Below are positions 40,401 to 53,500 of a stretch of DNA of 64,000 bases, one piece after another. The stretch covers positions 3,736,233 to 3,800,232 of the forward strand of contig OX030960.1 in the NCBI GenBank assembly GCA_943735955.1, given 5' to 3'. The notes under the pieces were generated by a model. It did no database searches and was not told where the DNA came from. It saw nothing but the letters and a program-made list of their open reading frames with translations. The translations under genes and the position numbers were made by a program. The DNA is from Piscicola geometra. Lineage: Eukaryota > Annelida > Clitellata > Hirudinida > Piscicolidae. Every line of letters starts with the position of its first letter. Positions within the stretch are counted from its first letter, which is position 1.

Positions 40401-42416
40401 AAAAAAAGTGTCTGAGAGTTATTTTTTCATCTTTAATGATTTTCATCGTCTTGTGTTCCAAATGAACATTTATCAAAAGCGGTAAAACTATTGAACCAAA
40501 TAGTTTTTCAACATCATTATCAATTTATTGATGTAAAAATAACTGGAATTTAAAATTTAAAAACGGAATTTAAGTTTTTTTAGTTTTATCTTATATCATA
40601 AATAAATATATTTTTACTTTTTTTATTTAAAAGTGAAGCTTTATAAGAATTAATTTCAGTATTAGAAAAAAAATTTACATAAAAAAGATTATTAGAAAGT
40701 TCATTTTTTTTTTAGTTTTAAAGTCTTTTAGTTGTAATTTTTATCTAAAGAGTGAATGAACGAAATTCTTTTTTCAACATCAAAGAAAAAAATAAATCAA
40801 ATACGCGTGCCTTAAACTTATTCAGTTCAAAATTAAATAATAAATAAGTTTTTTTAAACTTCAACTAAAGTTCATTAATATAGAATGGGGTTCGTTATTA
40901 GACAACGGCCGTGCCAAAGTTGGCAATTTTTACTCTGAAAGTATTTTAAAAAATTAATTAAAATTCATAAAATTTATTTTTTTCAAAAATGAAATCCTTA
41001 CAGCGTCAACTTTATATTTTTTGTTCATTTCTAGCAATCAATTCAAAATAAACATATCATTAAACTTAAACATAAATAGCCATTCGTCAAGCATTTTTCC
41101 AGAATTGTTTTTATTTTTTTCTTTAACACCATGTAATCTTATTAATCTTTTAAAATTTGAAGCCATGGACCACTCTGAACTCTTAAATAGTTTCAAAAAA
41201 ACATTTTGTGGACCAGAAACCAGAGCTTTACGGACAAACAGTGGTCAGTAAATCACAATTTAAAAAAACTCTGTTTTAAATGACATGTGACACAAATAAC
41301 TAAATTTTACTTTCAATCGTTTTCAAGAGAAAATACTCGTTATTTTGTGGGGCTCTCGTACTTTTAATTCAAAGTGAGAGTTGAAATCAAAGGGCACTTT
41401 TTCACTATTGTATTTCGCGAACTTATAAATTTCAGCTTAAATAATCTATTGCTATTTGAAATTTTTAGAATCAACATTTTTGAAAAATTGTATAAAGACC
41501 AGAAATAATTCGAAGCTTCAATCCAAAAATTTCAACATTTTACTGTTTTGTGGAGTAAAAAAGTAAAAAATAAACTCTGACACAATGATTAAGGGTGTCA
41601 AATGGCAAGCTTGAAGACTCTCTGGGCAGTTGAAAGCTGAAAATAACGTGGTTAAGGTTACTATAAAAACATTGAGAATGTAAAATTAATAGAATAACTA
41701 AAAGAATTGAGTTTGTTTGCCTACATTTTAAATTTTGAAAAGAATAGTATTCGAACCACCTAAAAAATCATTTTAAATTGTGAAAAAACTTCACAGGTTT
41801 CGATTTATTTGTTTTTCTAGAGTTGTATTCCATAAATTTTTAAATAAAAATTTAAATTTTGGTTTAAAATTTGTTTAATTGTAAAAACTATTTATCGAAA
41901 CTTTTAGACAACTGGTTGAAGATTTAATTTCTCAACAGCCCTTGAGATTCAAAGCATTCTTCTTTTCAAATTTTATAACAAAGAGCTATTGAGAGGTTTG
42001 GGTGTGATTTTGATCTTTGAATTTTCAGTTGTCTGTAGTTATAAAAGTGTGAATTTTACTATCACTTCTATTGTTATTATTATCCTTATTAAAAGATTTC
42101 TATTTTGAAGACTTAAGAAAAAATAATAATAAAAACGTATCAAAAATTATTTACACGTGTGTAACAGAGCATTAAAACAATCATAAAATATAAAACTATC
42201 CATACCTCTTAACGGTACCACCAAAAGACTGGCAAAGACGCGGTTGCTCCAACGATTATGTGTTGTTTTTGAATAGGCCATCAAGAACAAGAGAACACCT
42301 ATGAGATATATCTTCACACTGCAATGATGAAGCTTTTTAGGGGATGTGTCGTCAAAAATGTGGGAGAAGAGTTTGTTAAGAAAAGAAGCAGTTTGAATGG
42401 ATATTTTAATTTTCAT
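28438..42416 (-). CDS. tutl: Turtle/IGSF9-like cell adhesion receptor (4 Ig, 2 FN3, one membrane helix), 15 exons
   Basis: Exons: 42416-42206, 38933-38667, 38303-38218, 38073-38003, 37899-37811, 35752-35582, 34706-34188, 33065-32754, 32534-32425, 32137-31990, 31869-31761, 31105-30153, 29819-29325, 28845-28732, 28496-28438. Phases close exactly, giving about 1237 residues. Exon 1 holds a signal peptide (IYLIGVLLFLMAYS). Ig1 carries PPHVDQRYKKRLKL, ASLEV, VRREDEGAYQC, the hallmark of Turtle/IGSF9/Borderless Ig1. Ig2 (FTWFRNG to DSGVYEC), Ig3 (TWYKNKKY to EDAGMYWC) and Ig4 (IIWFK to GGVYEC) follow, then FN3-1 (ATLAWQP, FIYAILYQK, PLEPDTWYNFKIQAL) and FN3-2 (YLSWVFPP, SYRFRVTCC). The helix is in exon 14 (SAVLIFFVIVIIL), with a tail of only about 40 residues. 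This family mediates homophilic adhesion in neurite patterning and self-avoidance. Family members usually have five Ig domains and a long tail. Ends of exons 5 (37811 or 37817) and 6 are uncertain. Confidence 0.87.
30153..31105 (-). other. 953-base exon: FN3-1 split by a large Lys/Asn/Ser-rich insertion
   Basis: The exon begins in strand C of FN3-1 (the codon completed across the junction gives FIYAILYQKI). It then carries over 200 residues of charged low complexity and resumes with WETIYLTP and WALVGPLEPDTWYNFKIQAL. It ends TACGA|GTAAAA in phase 1, joining FN3-2. No stop interrupts it over 317 codons. Confidence 0.78.
34188..34706 (-). other. Exon carrying second half of Ig2 with an Asn-rich insertion
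   Basis: The exon opens with about 130 residues rich in Asn, Lys, Ser and His, including NNNSNNSSNKENNNKNNNSH, before normal Ig strands resume at STLTIKKARGTDSGVYEC. The acceptor (GGTCAG|GT) and donor (GAAG|GTTGGT) are both phase 1. The Ig half on either side is intact, so the stretch should loop out between strands C/D and E. Confidence 0.75.
35753..37810 (-). other. Intron of the Turtle-like gene with a hairpin and two-strand open frames
   Basis: Between Ig1 and Ig2. The part 37164-37568 is less AT-rich and open on both strands (103 codons plus, 134 codons minus), without a recognisable protein. A near-perfect 11-base inverted repeat lies at 37269-37294. Confidence 0.5.
37269..37294. other. 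Perfect-length hairpin, 11-base arms, 4-base loop
   Basis: AGTCAATCTCC, GTAT loop, GGGGATTGACT. Arms pair along all 11 positions with one G-T pair. It lies inside an intron. The stem is shorter than a usual microRNA precursor. Confidence 0.45.
38934..42205 (-). other. Intron 1 of the Turtle-like gene
   Basis: About 3.3 kb between the signal-peptide exon and Ig1. AT-rich, with only short frames (for example 40025-40222 and 41021-41251 on the plus strand) that show no domain. First introns of receptor genes often hold regulatory DNA, but none is recognisable here. Confidence 0.6.
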
Positions 42417-45400
42417 CTCGTTGTTATTTTTCCGTTCGTTGATTTAAATCGTAAATGAACTATTAGGTAGATTTTATGGTGTTGTTTTTTATGCTCTAAA
42501 ACTTTTGGAAACTTTTAAAAATTTAGTTTGTTAAATAATTGTTGACAATGGCGGGTCTGCTAAGGCGCACGTCACGACTATGAAGATAAGGAAAAGCCGA
42601 ACGTCAGGCAGCTTTGTTTTGCTTTGATGTGTTCTGTCAGCAGGTCTTGTGATGTCGATTGTATGTTTTATTGCCTGTCAACGTGTCACCCCACTTGCTT
42701 GAATCCTTGAAAAAAGGTTTCAAACATTTTTATTAAAAAAAGTTTAGATGAATTAAATGTACACAAAAATATCAATGACATTTAAATAATAATAACAAAA
42801 TAAAATTTAAAATATGACAATTGTAAAAGACATTTCTCAATTTTACGTTCTTGAAAAAAAAGAATAGTTGTGTATTTTTTTTAATAGTGATTTAAATATT
42901 TAAATTAAATATACTTAGATTTCAGTTTTGAAAAAGGTTGAAAACTCAAGCATAAACATGCTCGTGGATAAGAGTGGAAAAAATAATATATTTCATTTTC
43001 TTAATAAAAAATGTGCTTTATACGTTTGTTTTTGTTAAAAAATTTCCAATCAATTTAATTATTTATTGTACTGTAGTATTTCATGAATAAATTATTGAGA
43101 ACTCATCTCAGTTGGGAAAAACGAACAAATTTTTCAATCGCCGACAAGTATTCATTTGAATTATGTCTTTACACTCCGTTTACACAAGCGCTCAATCGAT
43201 AGATCAATTCATAAAGCATATCAATTTGTAAGTCTACAATCAACTCGAAAAAATACTTACATACAAAAATCCCATCTATAATTATAGATAAATATTCAAA
43301 ACATAACTTAGACCATTCTTTCTGTGCTTACAAGAAGTTTTATCGGGTTTTTTGGCACTGAATATATGAGCACATATACAATACCTATACCTTGCGGTGA
43401 TGATGATGTTGACCTGATATACAATCCAGAAGTTACCACAAAAGATTTACAATGAGATGATCATATTGTAGTCTAACAACTTTTTATTTGTTGTGTTATT
43501 TCTTAAAAATAGCTTTAAAAGAGGTAAAAAGTTATTTTTAAAAAAAAATCGATCTGATTTTTATCAGTCTACTTAATTTTATTACAGTTTAATTTTTCAA
43601 ACGTAGTAATTACTTGTGAAGTTTATTTTAATTCACCTGTAAGATCTTATGAGGTTTAAAAATATCTATGACACAATAATTCTATTAGTATAACTTTTCA
43701 AAAAAATACTTATTGACATTTAGAAAAATTACCTTGAATAGTAATTTAAACCTTTCCTCTAATTACTTCTTTGTCGAATTTCGTTTGACATCAATCGCTT
43801 TAAATTTTAACCAGTTTTTATAATTATAATATATTATTTTTCATTGGTGGAAAATTGATTATTTAAAAAAAGAAGGAACGTCGACTAAGACTTTAAAACT
43901 TTAATTTACTATATTTAGATCTTCAAAACACTTCAACCTTTCGCGATTAAATCTTTCTTGGCAAAAGAAGTTGCTTCAATGCATTATATATCTGCTAGTC
44001 ATCTCGAGAATTCGCCATCTGTGTGTGAATCAATGGGTGGTTTGTGTGTTTTTTTTCTTTTGTTCACGTGTGTATTTATCTTCCAAGACCCACAAGCGCA
44101 TGGTAATACATATAAGTCATTCTGAAGCGCATATTCGCATATAAATGCACTTTTGTGCGTCATATGTCTTGATGGAGTTCGCATGCTCACACGAGCGCGT
44201 CTGTACCACTACCCGTGTCCAATTCGTTCGCTGCTACCACATAGGAGGAACAATAAAAATTGCTATCGTAAACACTTATTTTTTATTTACTTTTTTGACA
44301 AAAATTTTTAGAATTAGAAAGGCATTGAATTAAGTAATTATTAAAAATCAAAAAGCTTTTGTCCGTTTTAAAAAAGATAGAGGGTAAAGATAATAAATAG
44401 AGTAAAAAATGTTTTATGTTGAATTAGTTTTCATGGTGTAAAGGAACAGTTTAAAATAGCCATTTCATAATTTTTCTTTATACTGTGACTAACTAATAAA
44501 TTAATTATACATGCTACCATGACATAGAGTCCCCTTGAGTTTGACTACAAACAAACAATTTCTAAAATTTATTTTTTGCGAACTTAAAAGTAATGGAACG
44601 TGTTTTAAGGCAATTAAAGCTTTACAGGTTTGGGAATATGCATGTGTAACTGTTTTTAAAATATTGATTCTAAAGCTTTCACTTGGAAGACGACCAAAAT
44701 ATATATTTTTCAACATAATAAGTTAAACAAATTTTGTTACTTGATTTATTACTAAGATAACTTTTCTTTTTTATTTTTAACTTTTCTTACATCTCATCTG
44801 ATTTACAATTTTTATAACCCCCCATCCCCCAAACCCACGAAGCAGCGATTTGTAAAATTATATAACCAAAACAATCTAAATTCTATGAAATCATGCATTT
44901 TCAAGGTTTGCAAAAATTAAATTTTCTCTTACCATTTGCTTGACAAAAATACTAGAAGATTTAAATTTCTGTAAAAGTTTTAAATGTTCAAATTTAATGA
45001 TTGCTTAAGTCTCTTGAAATAAATAAAATCATTATTTTAAAGAATTTTGCTACTTTTTGGAAATAGGTTAATTTCCTATATATCGTTTTAAAAATATAAT
45101 TAGGGAATTTTCGAAATGATACTTCATATTTTATGTCCAAATTTACTATTAAGAAAGTATTCTTCAATTTATTTCATTCAAATTTTTTAAACATTAACAA
45201 CTGTGGATCGTTTTCATTGAATACTCTTAGTTTAACTAAATACTAGCTACTCAGACTATCTTTTATGTAATTCGACTTTTTTCAACCGTTTATTTTTTAG
45301 TAAAAAGAAAAGTTAAAATTGTCATTCTTTTCAGATAAAAAAATATTCTCATGCTGATTCACGCACTTGCATCCCTAGACATCATTCGAGATATGGTTCG

Positions 45401-46686
45401 CGAAATAAGAATGCAATGTGGCCGCTACACTAGGCAACACGTAAATTGAAAAAGTGACATTGGAAAATGTGTTCAAGAAAGACCATTCGATTTACTTTAA
45501 GAAGTCTTATTTGGTAGGCTCAAACTCTAAATATTTTACTTGTATAATAATCTGGTTGCGTGTGCGTTAGAAAACTAGTTAAATTAGTTTAACTATTTTA
45601 AAGTTGTAACATTTGGACTATTATACGAATACATCACCACGAATCTACAACGCCCCTCATTCTAATCCACCATCATTCATAATATCCTAGTATTTGCATA
45701 AGCCGTTACATGACGTTTATGGAGGAAGTGATGCAGGAGAATGCATGAATAATTAATGATGACTTCGATGGCAGAAGCGTCGCTATCAAGAAGATGAGTG
45801 TGGTTTCGCCTGATTAAATTACCAGAAAGTGTTTAAAGATCTTGTAATCGTGTTTTAGAGTATTAAAAGTATTGAAAAATCAAGTAACAATCTTATATAA
45901 ATGAAAATTTTTATTTTATAAAAAGCTTTTTATTGTGAATCATTAAAATATTTATTTAACAAGATCCTTTTCTCAGAACTCTTGAACCCATCTGTTTTAT
46001 AAAAATTGGTTATGAAAAATCTAAGTATAATTGTGTGCTTACTCCTTTAAGTGATTTAAAATTCAATTTTGGAAAAACGTTATTTTGTTAAATATACAAC
46101 ATAAAAACAAAGTATTCATCGGCAAAGAGCTAACCTGTGTTCATTACAATAAGAAGATAAACTAGACGAATGAGCCTTTAATAATGAAAAAACCACAAAG
46201 CAAGACAAACTCGATAACTTAATTTCTAATTTTAAAATTTTGAATTAATAGTTGAAGCTAAAAAGCGTATTTTCGCACATATAGGATCGTATTGGTCTGC
46301 TCATTTTTATTTAACAATGTATTTTTTAGGATTAAATGCAAGCTAAAATTGTGTTTGTGGCTGTACTTTTTCGGGAAAAAAATAAAACCAACGCATGAAA
46401 TCGACCAGTTAAAAGCATGGACAGTGAACTGTGGAGAAATATTTTCATCGCGCTTAAGAAAAAGAAGCCTTCTGATCTCTTATATGCGATGATGAAGATA
46501 TTTTCATTTTTTAAAACTAATATATTTATTTATTGCATAGTATTAATATTATTTTAAATTATTAACAGTAATAATTGATGAAAATTACATTTTTAATAAC
46601 AATATTAATGAGAATAATAATAACAACAATTCGATTTGTTATCATCAGTTTAAGTTATGTTCATAACCAAGTGGTCTTGAAGCATG
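42417..46686. other. Intergenic region upstream of the Turtle-like gene, no gene seen
   Basis: AT-rich, without convincing exons. At about 43990-44250 the sequence is locally richer in GC and CpG (GCGCATATTCGC, ACGAGCGCGTC), 1.6 kb upstream of the first coding exon, and might be a promoter or a 5' UTR region. No core promoter motif could be assigned. Confidence 0.4.
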
Positions 46687-46750
46687 TTCGGGTTTAAGCC
46701 ACGCTACTAATATTTGTCGTTGTATTGAGTTGTATTGTTATTGTACATGG
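46687..46750. repeat. Dispersed repeat, copy B
   Basis: Begins TTCGGGTTTAAGCCACGC and runs through TTGTATTG repeats to TTGTACATGG, in the same order as 14233-14303. It is followed about 30 bases later by GTGGAATAAACTTC. Not attached to a SINE head here, which suggests the shared block is its own unit. Confidence 0.5.
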
Positions 46751-47276
46751 GGTTTTTCAAAAGTGGAATAAACTTCTATTAAAGCTTCTGACCTTTTTCA
46801 TAATGGGCAAGCTCCGTAGCAAACAATTCTGGAATTGAAATTACAATCACATACGCCGAATAAAATAGATCTAGGATTTTTCACGTATCTTCTGTATTGT
46901 ATACAATGAGATTTTTAGTTATTCGTTTACAAATTTGGTGATTATAGGATTTGTGTTTTTGATTGTCACATGAAAAATTTCAAATTTCAAATTTATTTAA
47001 ATAATTACTCTAATTAGAATGTTAAAAAAATATAGTCTAAGCAAATACAAAAGAAAATGCTGACGCATAATGATTTTATTGGAAACGAAATTTAGAGGTC
47101 TTGATCTATAGATTTTTAGATAATTTTTCTTCAGTAAACTTTTATTGTGTTATTTCTGAGTTAATTATGTTACATCTTAAAACTATACTACAACCCATGC
47201 CTCTTGTCATCATGATTTGCCATAAAACAATCATATCAAACTTTTTCGTAACCCTTTTTCTACACAAACAATATCC
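46751..47276. other. 3' flank of the TTLL10-like gene
   Basis: AT-rich non-coding sequence downstream of the TTLL10 stop codon. It holds a candidate polyadenylation signal at 47141-47146 and another at 47075-47080. Confidence 0.45.
47141..47146 (-). terminator. Candidate polyadenylation signal for TTLL10
   Basis: AATAAA on the minus strand (plus TTTATT) 131 bases beyond the stop codon at 47277; a second copy lies at 47075-47080. Distance and motif are typical, but not proof. Confidence 0.35.
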
Positions 47277-50200
47277 TTATATCTGAGAGGACTTTTCAAA
47301 CCTTGAGTTAGTTGAGTACCTTCCCAAAGAAATTGTAGACTTGAGATTTTGTTGTTGTTTTTTGTTACTCCCTTGACTCACAGATTTATTTCCAATCACG
47401 GGTGCTTGGCTGAGACAAGGAGAATGAAGAACTTCGAAATTTTTGAGATTTACTAACGGCATGAAAGTCTTTTTCCTACGCCCTTTCTCGAAACATTCGA
47501 TGCTGATATCTGGAATTGGTACAGTGGATATTAAAGCCTGAAAGTTTAGCTTTTATTATTTTCATTTCAAATTTTAATAGTAAGTTTAAATAATTAAATA
47601 GACTTTATTAATTTTATTTCAAGGTTCTTAGATACCTAATGTTTCCTTGAGAAGCGAAGGAGCTAATTCTTTGAGAACCGAGCAGTTAGTCGCCATGCTC
47701 GGATTTGAATTTATTTCAATCATCCACACCTGCCAAAATCGTGAAAGAAGTGTTAACAAGATAAAATTAGATAAAAGAATTTAATAGAATTATCAACTCA
47801 TCAAAATTATATATATATCGAACCATGCAATATCATACCTTCAAATCATTGTCAATCAAAAAATCGAGTCCAAACAGTTCGAAAAAGCCAAGTTTTCGTT
47901 CAAGTTTGTTTTTTGCAGTGTTGAAGCAGCTCATTGTTATCGTCTGCATTTTTTTCTGAAATTTATCAATTTTAAATGGTAGAACTTTTTCACGCCATTT
48001 CGCAGTTTATTTCTTACAGTCAATGATTCTAAGACCCAGTCTTGGGTGAGTTTGTATTTGGTAGCCAGGTTTTGGTTGAAATATTCGTTAAATTTTTCCA
48101 TGCTCCAAATTGTGTTTTCCTTCTTTTCTGTGTACCTGGGGTCTTTTTTCTGGATGTACTGCATTGAAAATAACCTATTGAATACTATATAAAATTAACA
48201 AAATTGAATTAAAAGGCACAGAATGAATAGCGTGGGACCTGATTGGTGAGATGGGTGATCATGTTGTTGCTATTTTTGTCGTACTCGTGGATCGAAAGTC
48301 TAACATAGCCCTGGTGGTAGAGCACAAGGAAGGGCAGAGTGGTGGCTATTAACATGTAGCATCGGATGTCGAATTTTCGATTTTCGATCAGAAGTGGATT
48401 CGATATGTATCTTAAATATGATTTAGGTTCTAATTAATAAAATAAATAGAAAATAGTTCGAAATTATCTTGAAATAGAATTAAGTTTAATGAATAATTTT
48501 ATTAAATCAATTCAAAAAAAATGTGTGGTTTTATAAAGAGAAATCTAGCTATTTAATAAATCTAATTATAAAAACACCTTTGCACTATTCTGTTCAGAGG
48601 TTTGAACCTTGAAGGATTGTGAATTTGCTCGCTAGAGATTGCTTTTTTAAGGTCTTCTTGTCTTCTTATCAAGAAAATGCCTTTGCCTTGATTGAGTTTC
48701 GTAGGCTTACAAATCCATATTTCACTCTCTGGGGAATATTTAGAGTTGCAATACATTTCAGTGCTAGCAAATTTTAAAAATAGAATAAAAATGTATGCAC
48801 TAAATTTTTTTTCCTTTTAAACACATTTCGAGAGTTTATAGCATTTACTGATCATTCAAAGACCTTTGAATACGGACAAAAACATTTTCTTTTCCTTAGG
48901 ATCATCAAGACCATACGACTCTGGCATGAAATCCAGCTTCACAGTCTTGTGGTTTGCTAATTGGATTTTCGCATACTCGTTTATGCATCTGATGAGATTG
49001 TACTTGTTCGTTAGAGCTTCACTGTTTGGAATGTGATTCGCCATTTGCTCACCTGTCGAATAAGTTGAAAATAAAAGATTATTTCAATTTTTAAGCTTAT
49101 CTAAACGGAGTCTTTTAAAACCGCTATGGAAAAAATAGGCATACCGCTTCTAATATAAAAGAATTATATTGTATGAAACATTGGCACAAGTTGTAAGCAA
49201 GCTTTGACATACCTTCTCGGAAACTGGCGAAATCTATAGAAGATTTCAACTCACACCATTTTAATTTGAAGTTTGAGTCATTTTTATCCTTTGTTTTCAT
49301 CCACCCATAACTCTTTAGAATCTTTTCAATTCTATTGAAGTGATTGCAATCAATTTGAAATTATTAACGCTCTTTAAACTTTATCGGCTAAGGCAAAAAA
49401 TAATTGTGTAAAATATCCGTTCTACTTAAAATACAGCGTATAAAATTTAAACAAACATGATTTTGACTAAATGAACAAACATGCCATAAAATCTATTCTA
49501 AGATGGAAAAATAGATTACCAACATGTGACCACCGTTGGCTCCACAGACGCAGTATTGCGGTTCTGTGCCACACCGGAAAGTCGGACTAAATGCAAAGCT
49601 CTCATTTGAGCTTTTTAACTTATCGGTGCTTTTGAGAAGAAGGGCGGTCGTAAAGGTTCCAAGCTTTGTTTGGGATTCGTCGACTTGGTAAAGACCGATG
49701 GAGTTTGAGGAGCAGTTGAGATAGTCAACTTGGGAGCACAAGTTTGAGGGACAAGGGACATCGGTAAGCGACTCTTGGGTCTCTGTCTTGTTTCTTGCTG
49801 AGTGAATAGATATTTTAAAGATGGATTGATTGACTTTTTAATTACTATCATAACTTACAAATATTATCATCAGATATATTGATTTAATACATTTCAAATT
49901 ATATATTGTTTAATTTAAAAACTTTTTACAAAATTTAAACAATTGATCTATTAAATTTACTTTACTTTCAGATGTTCTATTAACAACTTTGGGCTTGTTT
50001 GTGGCTATTATCTTAACGTAGCTTTTGTTGGATGTTTTTACGTCTACACTACTTAATTTCTTAAGATCATTTTTCGAATTAGTTTTCGTTATTTTTAGCA
50101 AAAAACTGGCCCTATTAGAAAGATTTACTTTTGATGGTTTAATTTTTTTATTATTCAATTCTTTATTTTCAATTGGAACATTTTCTCTTCTTTTCTCTTT

Positions 50201-50560
50201 ATACTTCATTTGATAAGATGACTTAATGGCTTTTGAAGGGTTGGCACTCAAAACCTTTTGACTTTCAATCCACTTTTTGGTCACTTCTTCTTTTTTTTCG
50301 GATTTCAAAAGATCAGATTCTTTTGTGTAATAAATTTGGTAAGTTTCTGAATTTAATTTGTTAGGCTTCAAATTCTCTCTTTGACGCATCAAAAATTTGA
50401 TTCTTTCCTGAGTAAGCTTGAGGCATTTGTAGCAAGAAGTGAGGTTCCTCATGATTTTCTCTTCGGTCATCACGTCCAAGTGCTCTTGCGTCTCGTACAG
50501 CCACTTTTCGGTCGCTTTAAGCTTTGTGTCTTCATCCACCATCTGCCTATTGATCGGCAT
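47277..50560 (-). CDS. TTLL10: Tubulin tyrosine ligase-like protein, TTLL10 type (polyglycylase family), 10 exons
   Basis: Exons: 50560-49966, 49797-49524, 49331-49213, 49052-48864, 48728-48578, 48410-48239, 48158-48018, 47955-47839, 47729-47636, 47509-47277. These sum to 695 codons in frame. Core motifs in order are [66 protein letters not shown] (ATP-grasp nucleotide site), [59 protein letters not shown] and [17 protein letters not shown] (metal-binding E-x-N). FKLKWCELK and the QGKGIFL form are TTLL10-like rather than TTLL3/8-like. TTLL10 proteins elongate polyglycine chains on tubulin and other proteins, so a ciliary or cytoplasmic role is inferred. Exon 1 is a basic, coiled-coil-like extension of about 198 residues. 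The exon 2 donor (CACAT|GTTGGT) is weak; 49520 is an alternative. Confidence 0.9.
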
Positions 50561-53500
50561 GATGAATCGCTTCCTGGATTTGTCTTGTGGATAGAATGAT
50601 AAACTAGCTTTTTAAAACCATTTGTCTTTTCGCCTGTTTAGTATAAGTTATGTCTTTTTGTGGTATATGTACGTTAGTTCAAAAATACTTAAATGTTCTT
50701 ACGGTGTTTAAAATTGTAGTATTTTAGTTTAGCTGTTTTTTAAATTTAATTATAGTTTGCTGTTTCGAAAGTATTTGTTGTTATTTATTAAAAAACATTT
50801 TTCATGACGCTGTTAATAGAATTTTCAATTTTAAAGTTTCAAGATAAATTATATTAATTTTAAAATTTCTCATAACATGATTTTAAAAACTTTCACAATA
50901 AGCTTATAATTCAGTTTCCCTGATGAGAGTTTGTCGTTACACTGATATTTAGCCTTTCTCTTTGAAAGCTTCCACATTCTCAAAACTAAAACTGATGAAG
51001 TATCATGAAATGCATTAGGCCTAATTGAAAATAAAGAAATATTCCTTCTAGTCTCGTCATTGAGAATTCAGTAATCTTTTTTTTATGAAGTGGGTTTTAT
51101 CTTTAACTCGAAGCATAAGTCAAAGTTGACTTGGGCAATCCACGCCAAAAAAATTTAGTTTCAATAACTATAAGTTATAATAAATTTATTTTACTTTAAA
51201 AAAACTATAATTAAATGTTTCATCGAAAAGATCATTCAGCCAGATAACCGCAAAAACCACCGATTAAACGGTTCCAAATGTTGCGCTTGCCATGAATTCC
51301 CATCAAACTGATGAAAAAGCACCAAGAACGACAATAAAATACACTTTTTCTCGCTCAAATATTAAATACGACTACGTGTACATTTCTGCAAACTCTGCGA
51401 GAGAAAAGGTTCTTGAATTGTAATTTTGGTGTTGTGACTGAGGGCAATAATTTATAAAGAAAGAGCAGTGATGGGTGGTTTGCCGCTGATAAGGCTTCGA
51501 AGGCAAACACCATCGCCCACGTACAATGACGATTTATAAGGCATTCAGCACCCATCCACATAACAAACAACACCATCAGTCACCACTGCGCTCGCTTGCT
51601 CAGCCCAGAGGCGCACTTTAAACACACGCTAGCCGACCCTTTTTTGGTATTTCGAAGCTTTTATAATTGCAGAGTGTGAGAGTACATTCGTAAATGTGTG
51701 TCTTAATGGCTCTAAACGAGGATCTTGGGCTTAATATAGCAATATTTGCAAATATTTTACTTTCCATACGAAATAAAATCATCTTATAAAAGGAAACTAA
51801 AAATAAACAAATAAACCAGAAATTGGAGAAACATAATAAAAGTGTCTTTTTAAAGCTATAATAGGCGCTGGCAAGAAAACAGCATTGGCTGAGACACTAA
51901 GGAATAAGAGGCAATCATTCGAAGACACAAATCTCCTAGATTACGCCACATCACAACACCAGGTCTCTTGTGTCTTTAGAAAAGATGGGAAAAATAGGTC
52001 GAATATACGTAGGTATTTTTTTTCTTTTCAAAAAGGTTTATGGAATGGTTTTTAATGCAAGTGAATTGTTTTTGAATGCACGTAGAAGACTAATTTGAAG
52101 GGTTTTGTCAGCTTTTTATTTTTGATCCTTCTGAATTCCTAATAATTATTTTATAACTATAAAGTTATTTTTTACTTAAAATTCTGCATTTTTTTCATGT
52201 TTGTGAAAATATTTCTTTTTCCAGAATCATGTAATGGCGTATCATGAAGTGATTCAAAACTCCTTTGTCGATACATACTTTACATTGATAATTCATTAAA
52301 ATCAAAATGATTTTAGTGCTCAAAATATATAAAAACATTGTTTTATTGCTTTTCCATCTTCTAAGAAGCTTCATTATATATGCAACAAGCAGTACACCAA
52401 ATTGACGAAAAATTACTGCCCTGGTGCTAAAAGTAGACAGGCTGTGCTATAAAAGCCTATGAAAGTGGAAGTATTAATTTTCTTTTTTCAACCACTAAAA
52501 GCATGAATAAAAATATGTTTTGTAAAAAAATTCTAAGAAAACAAACGAAAAGACTATTAAAGTGAGATTATAAAATAATGAAAATGCATGAAGTTGGTCA
52601 GAGTCAGACACCAGATTTTTGTTTTTCCCTACTACAACATTACCCTAATGATTGTATAGAGATAGTGCAATGGTTGAGACGCCAGCTCTTTACTCCAAAC
52701 GTCATGAGTGCGATTCCTGCCATCGCCTAGTAGCTAGCGAGAAGTGGAGTGTGGAACCGCCTTGTGAAACCATGAACCACAAGAAACAAAAACGGGAAGA
52801 CGAATGTCTACTCATGTACGAATGCTTATGACACAGAGATATGTTGAAGAAAACAAAAATTAAATAAAAAAGAAAAAAAAGAAAATGAAAGAATGTAAAA
52901 GATGAAATATTTTATACCAAAGATAAAAGTTTAACTATGAAATATAGATTTCTCGCTTGATATTCTTTTTCAGAGTTTTTATTTTTCTTTAATACATATT
53001 TCTCCCAAATTCATGTGATTTTCTTCATCGTTATCACTTTATTCGGCTCTTGAACCGTTGCACGCTTCTTGAATATTAATCGGTTTTTTCTGTTACTACC
53101 TATACAATATAGGCTATACTTCTATTTCTAATGGTCATTTTACTACAGAAACTTTTATATCAACAGCCAAACTAATGTCAAACAAATACTAAAACCAAAA
53201 GTTTTTTTCCTAAATTGACATGTATAGCTATAAAGAGGAGTTATACAAGAAACGTCTGTTTCATTGACATAACAACAAATTATTATTCGCAATACGTCGG
53301 TAATTAAAAGGGGCATTATTTAAGAAACGAGTTTTGTGCCTGCCGTGAACAAAAACTAAATGCATGTCTCGAATTATTTAGTTTTTCTTTTAACTTTTTG
53401 GTTATTTTTTCTTTTAATGGTTTACATTTTTTTGGTGAGCATTTACAATCGAATCGGGCATATGACTTTATAAACATTGCCTTTTGTAATAAAAATGTAA

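Noticed and set aside
47277..47547. TTLL10 last exon starting at the CTTTCAG|GCTTTA acceptor
   Set aside because: It would put the conserved frame out of phase with the preceding exon. The acceptor 35 bases further in (AATTCCAG|ATATC) fits phase and gives the family-like ETLDISIE join.
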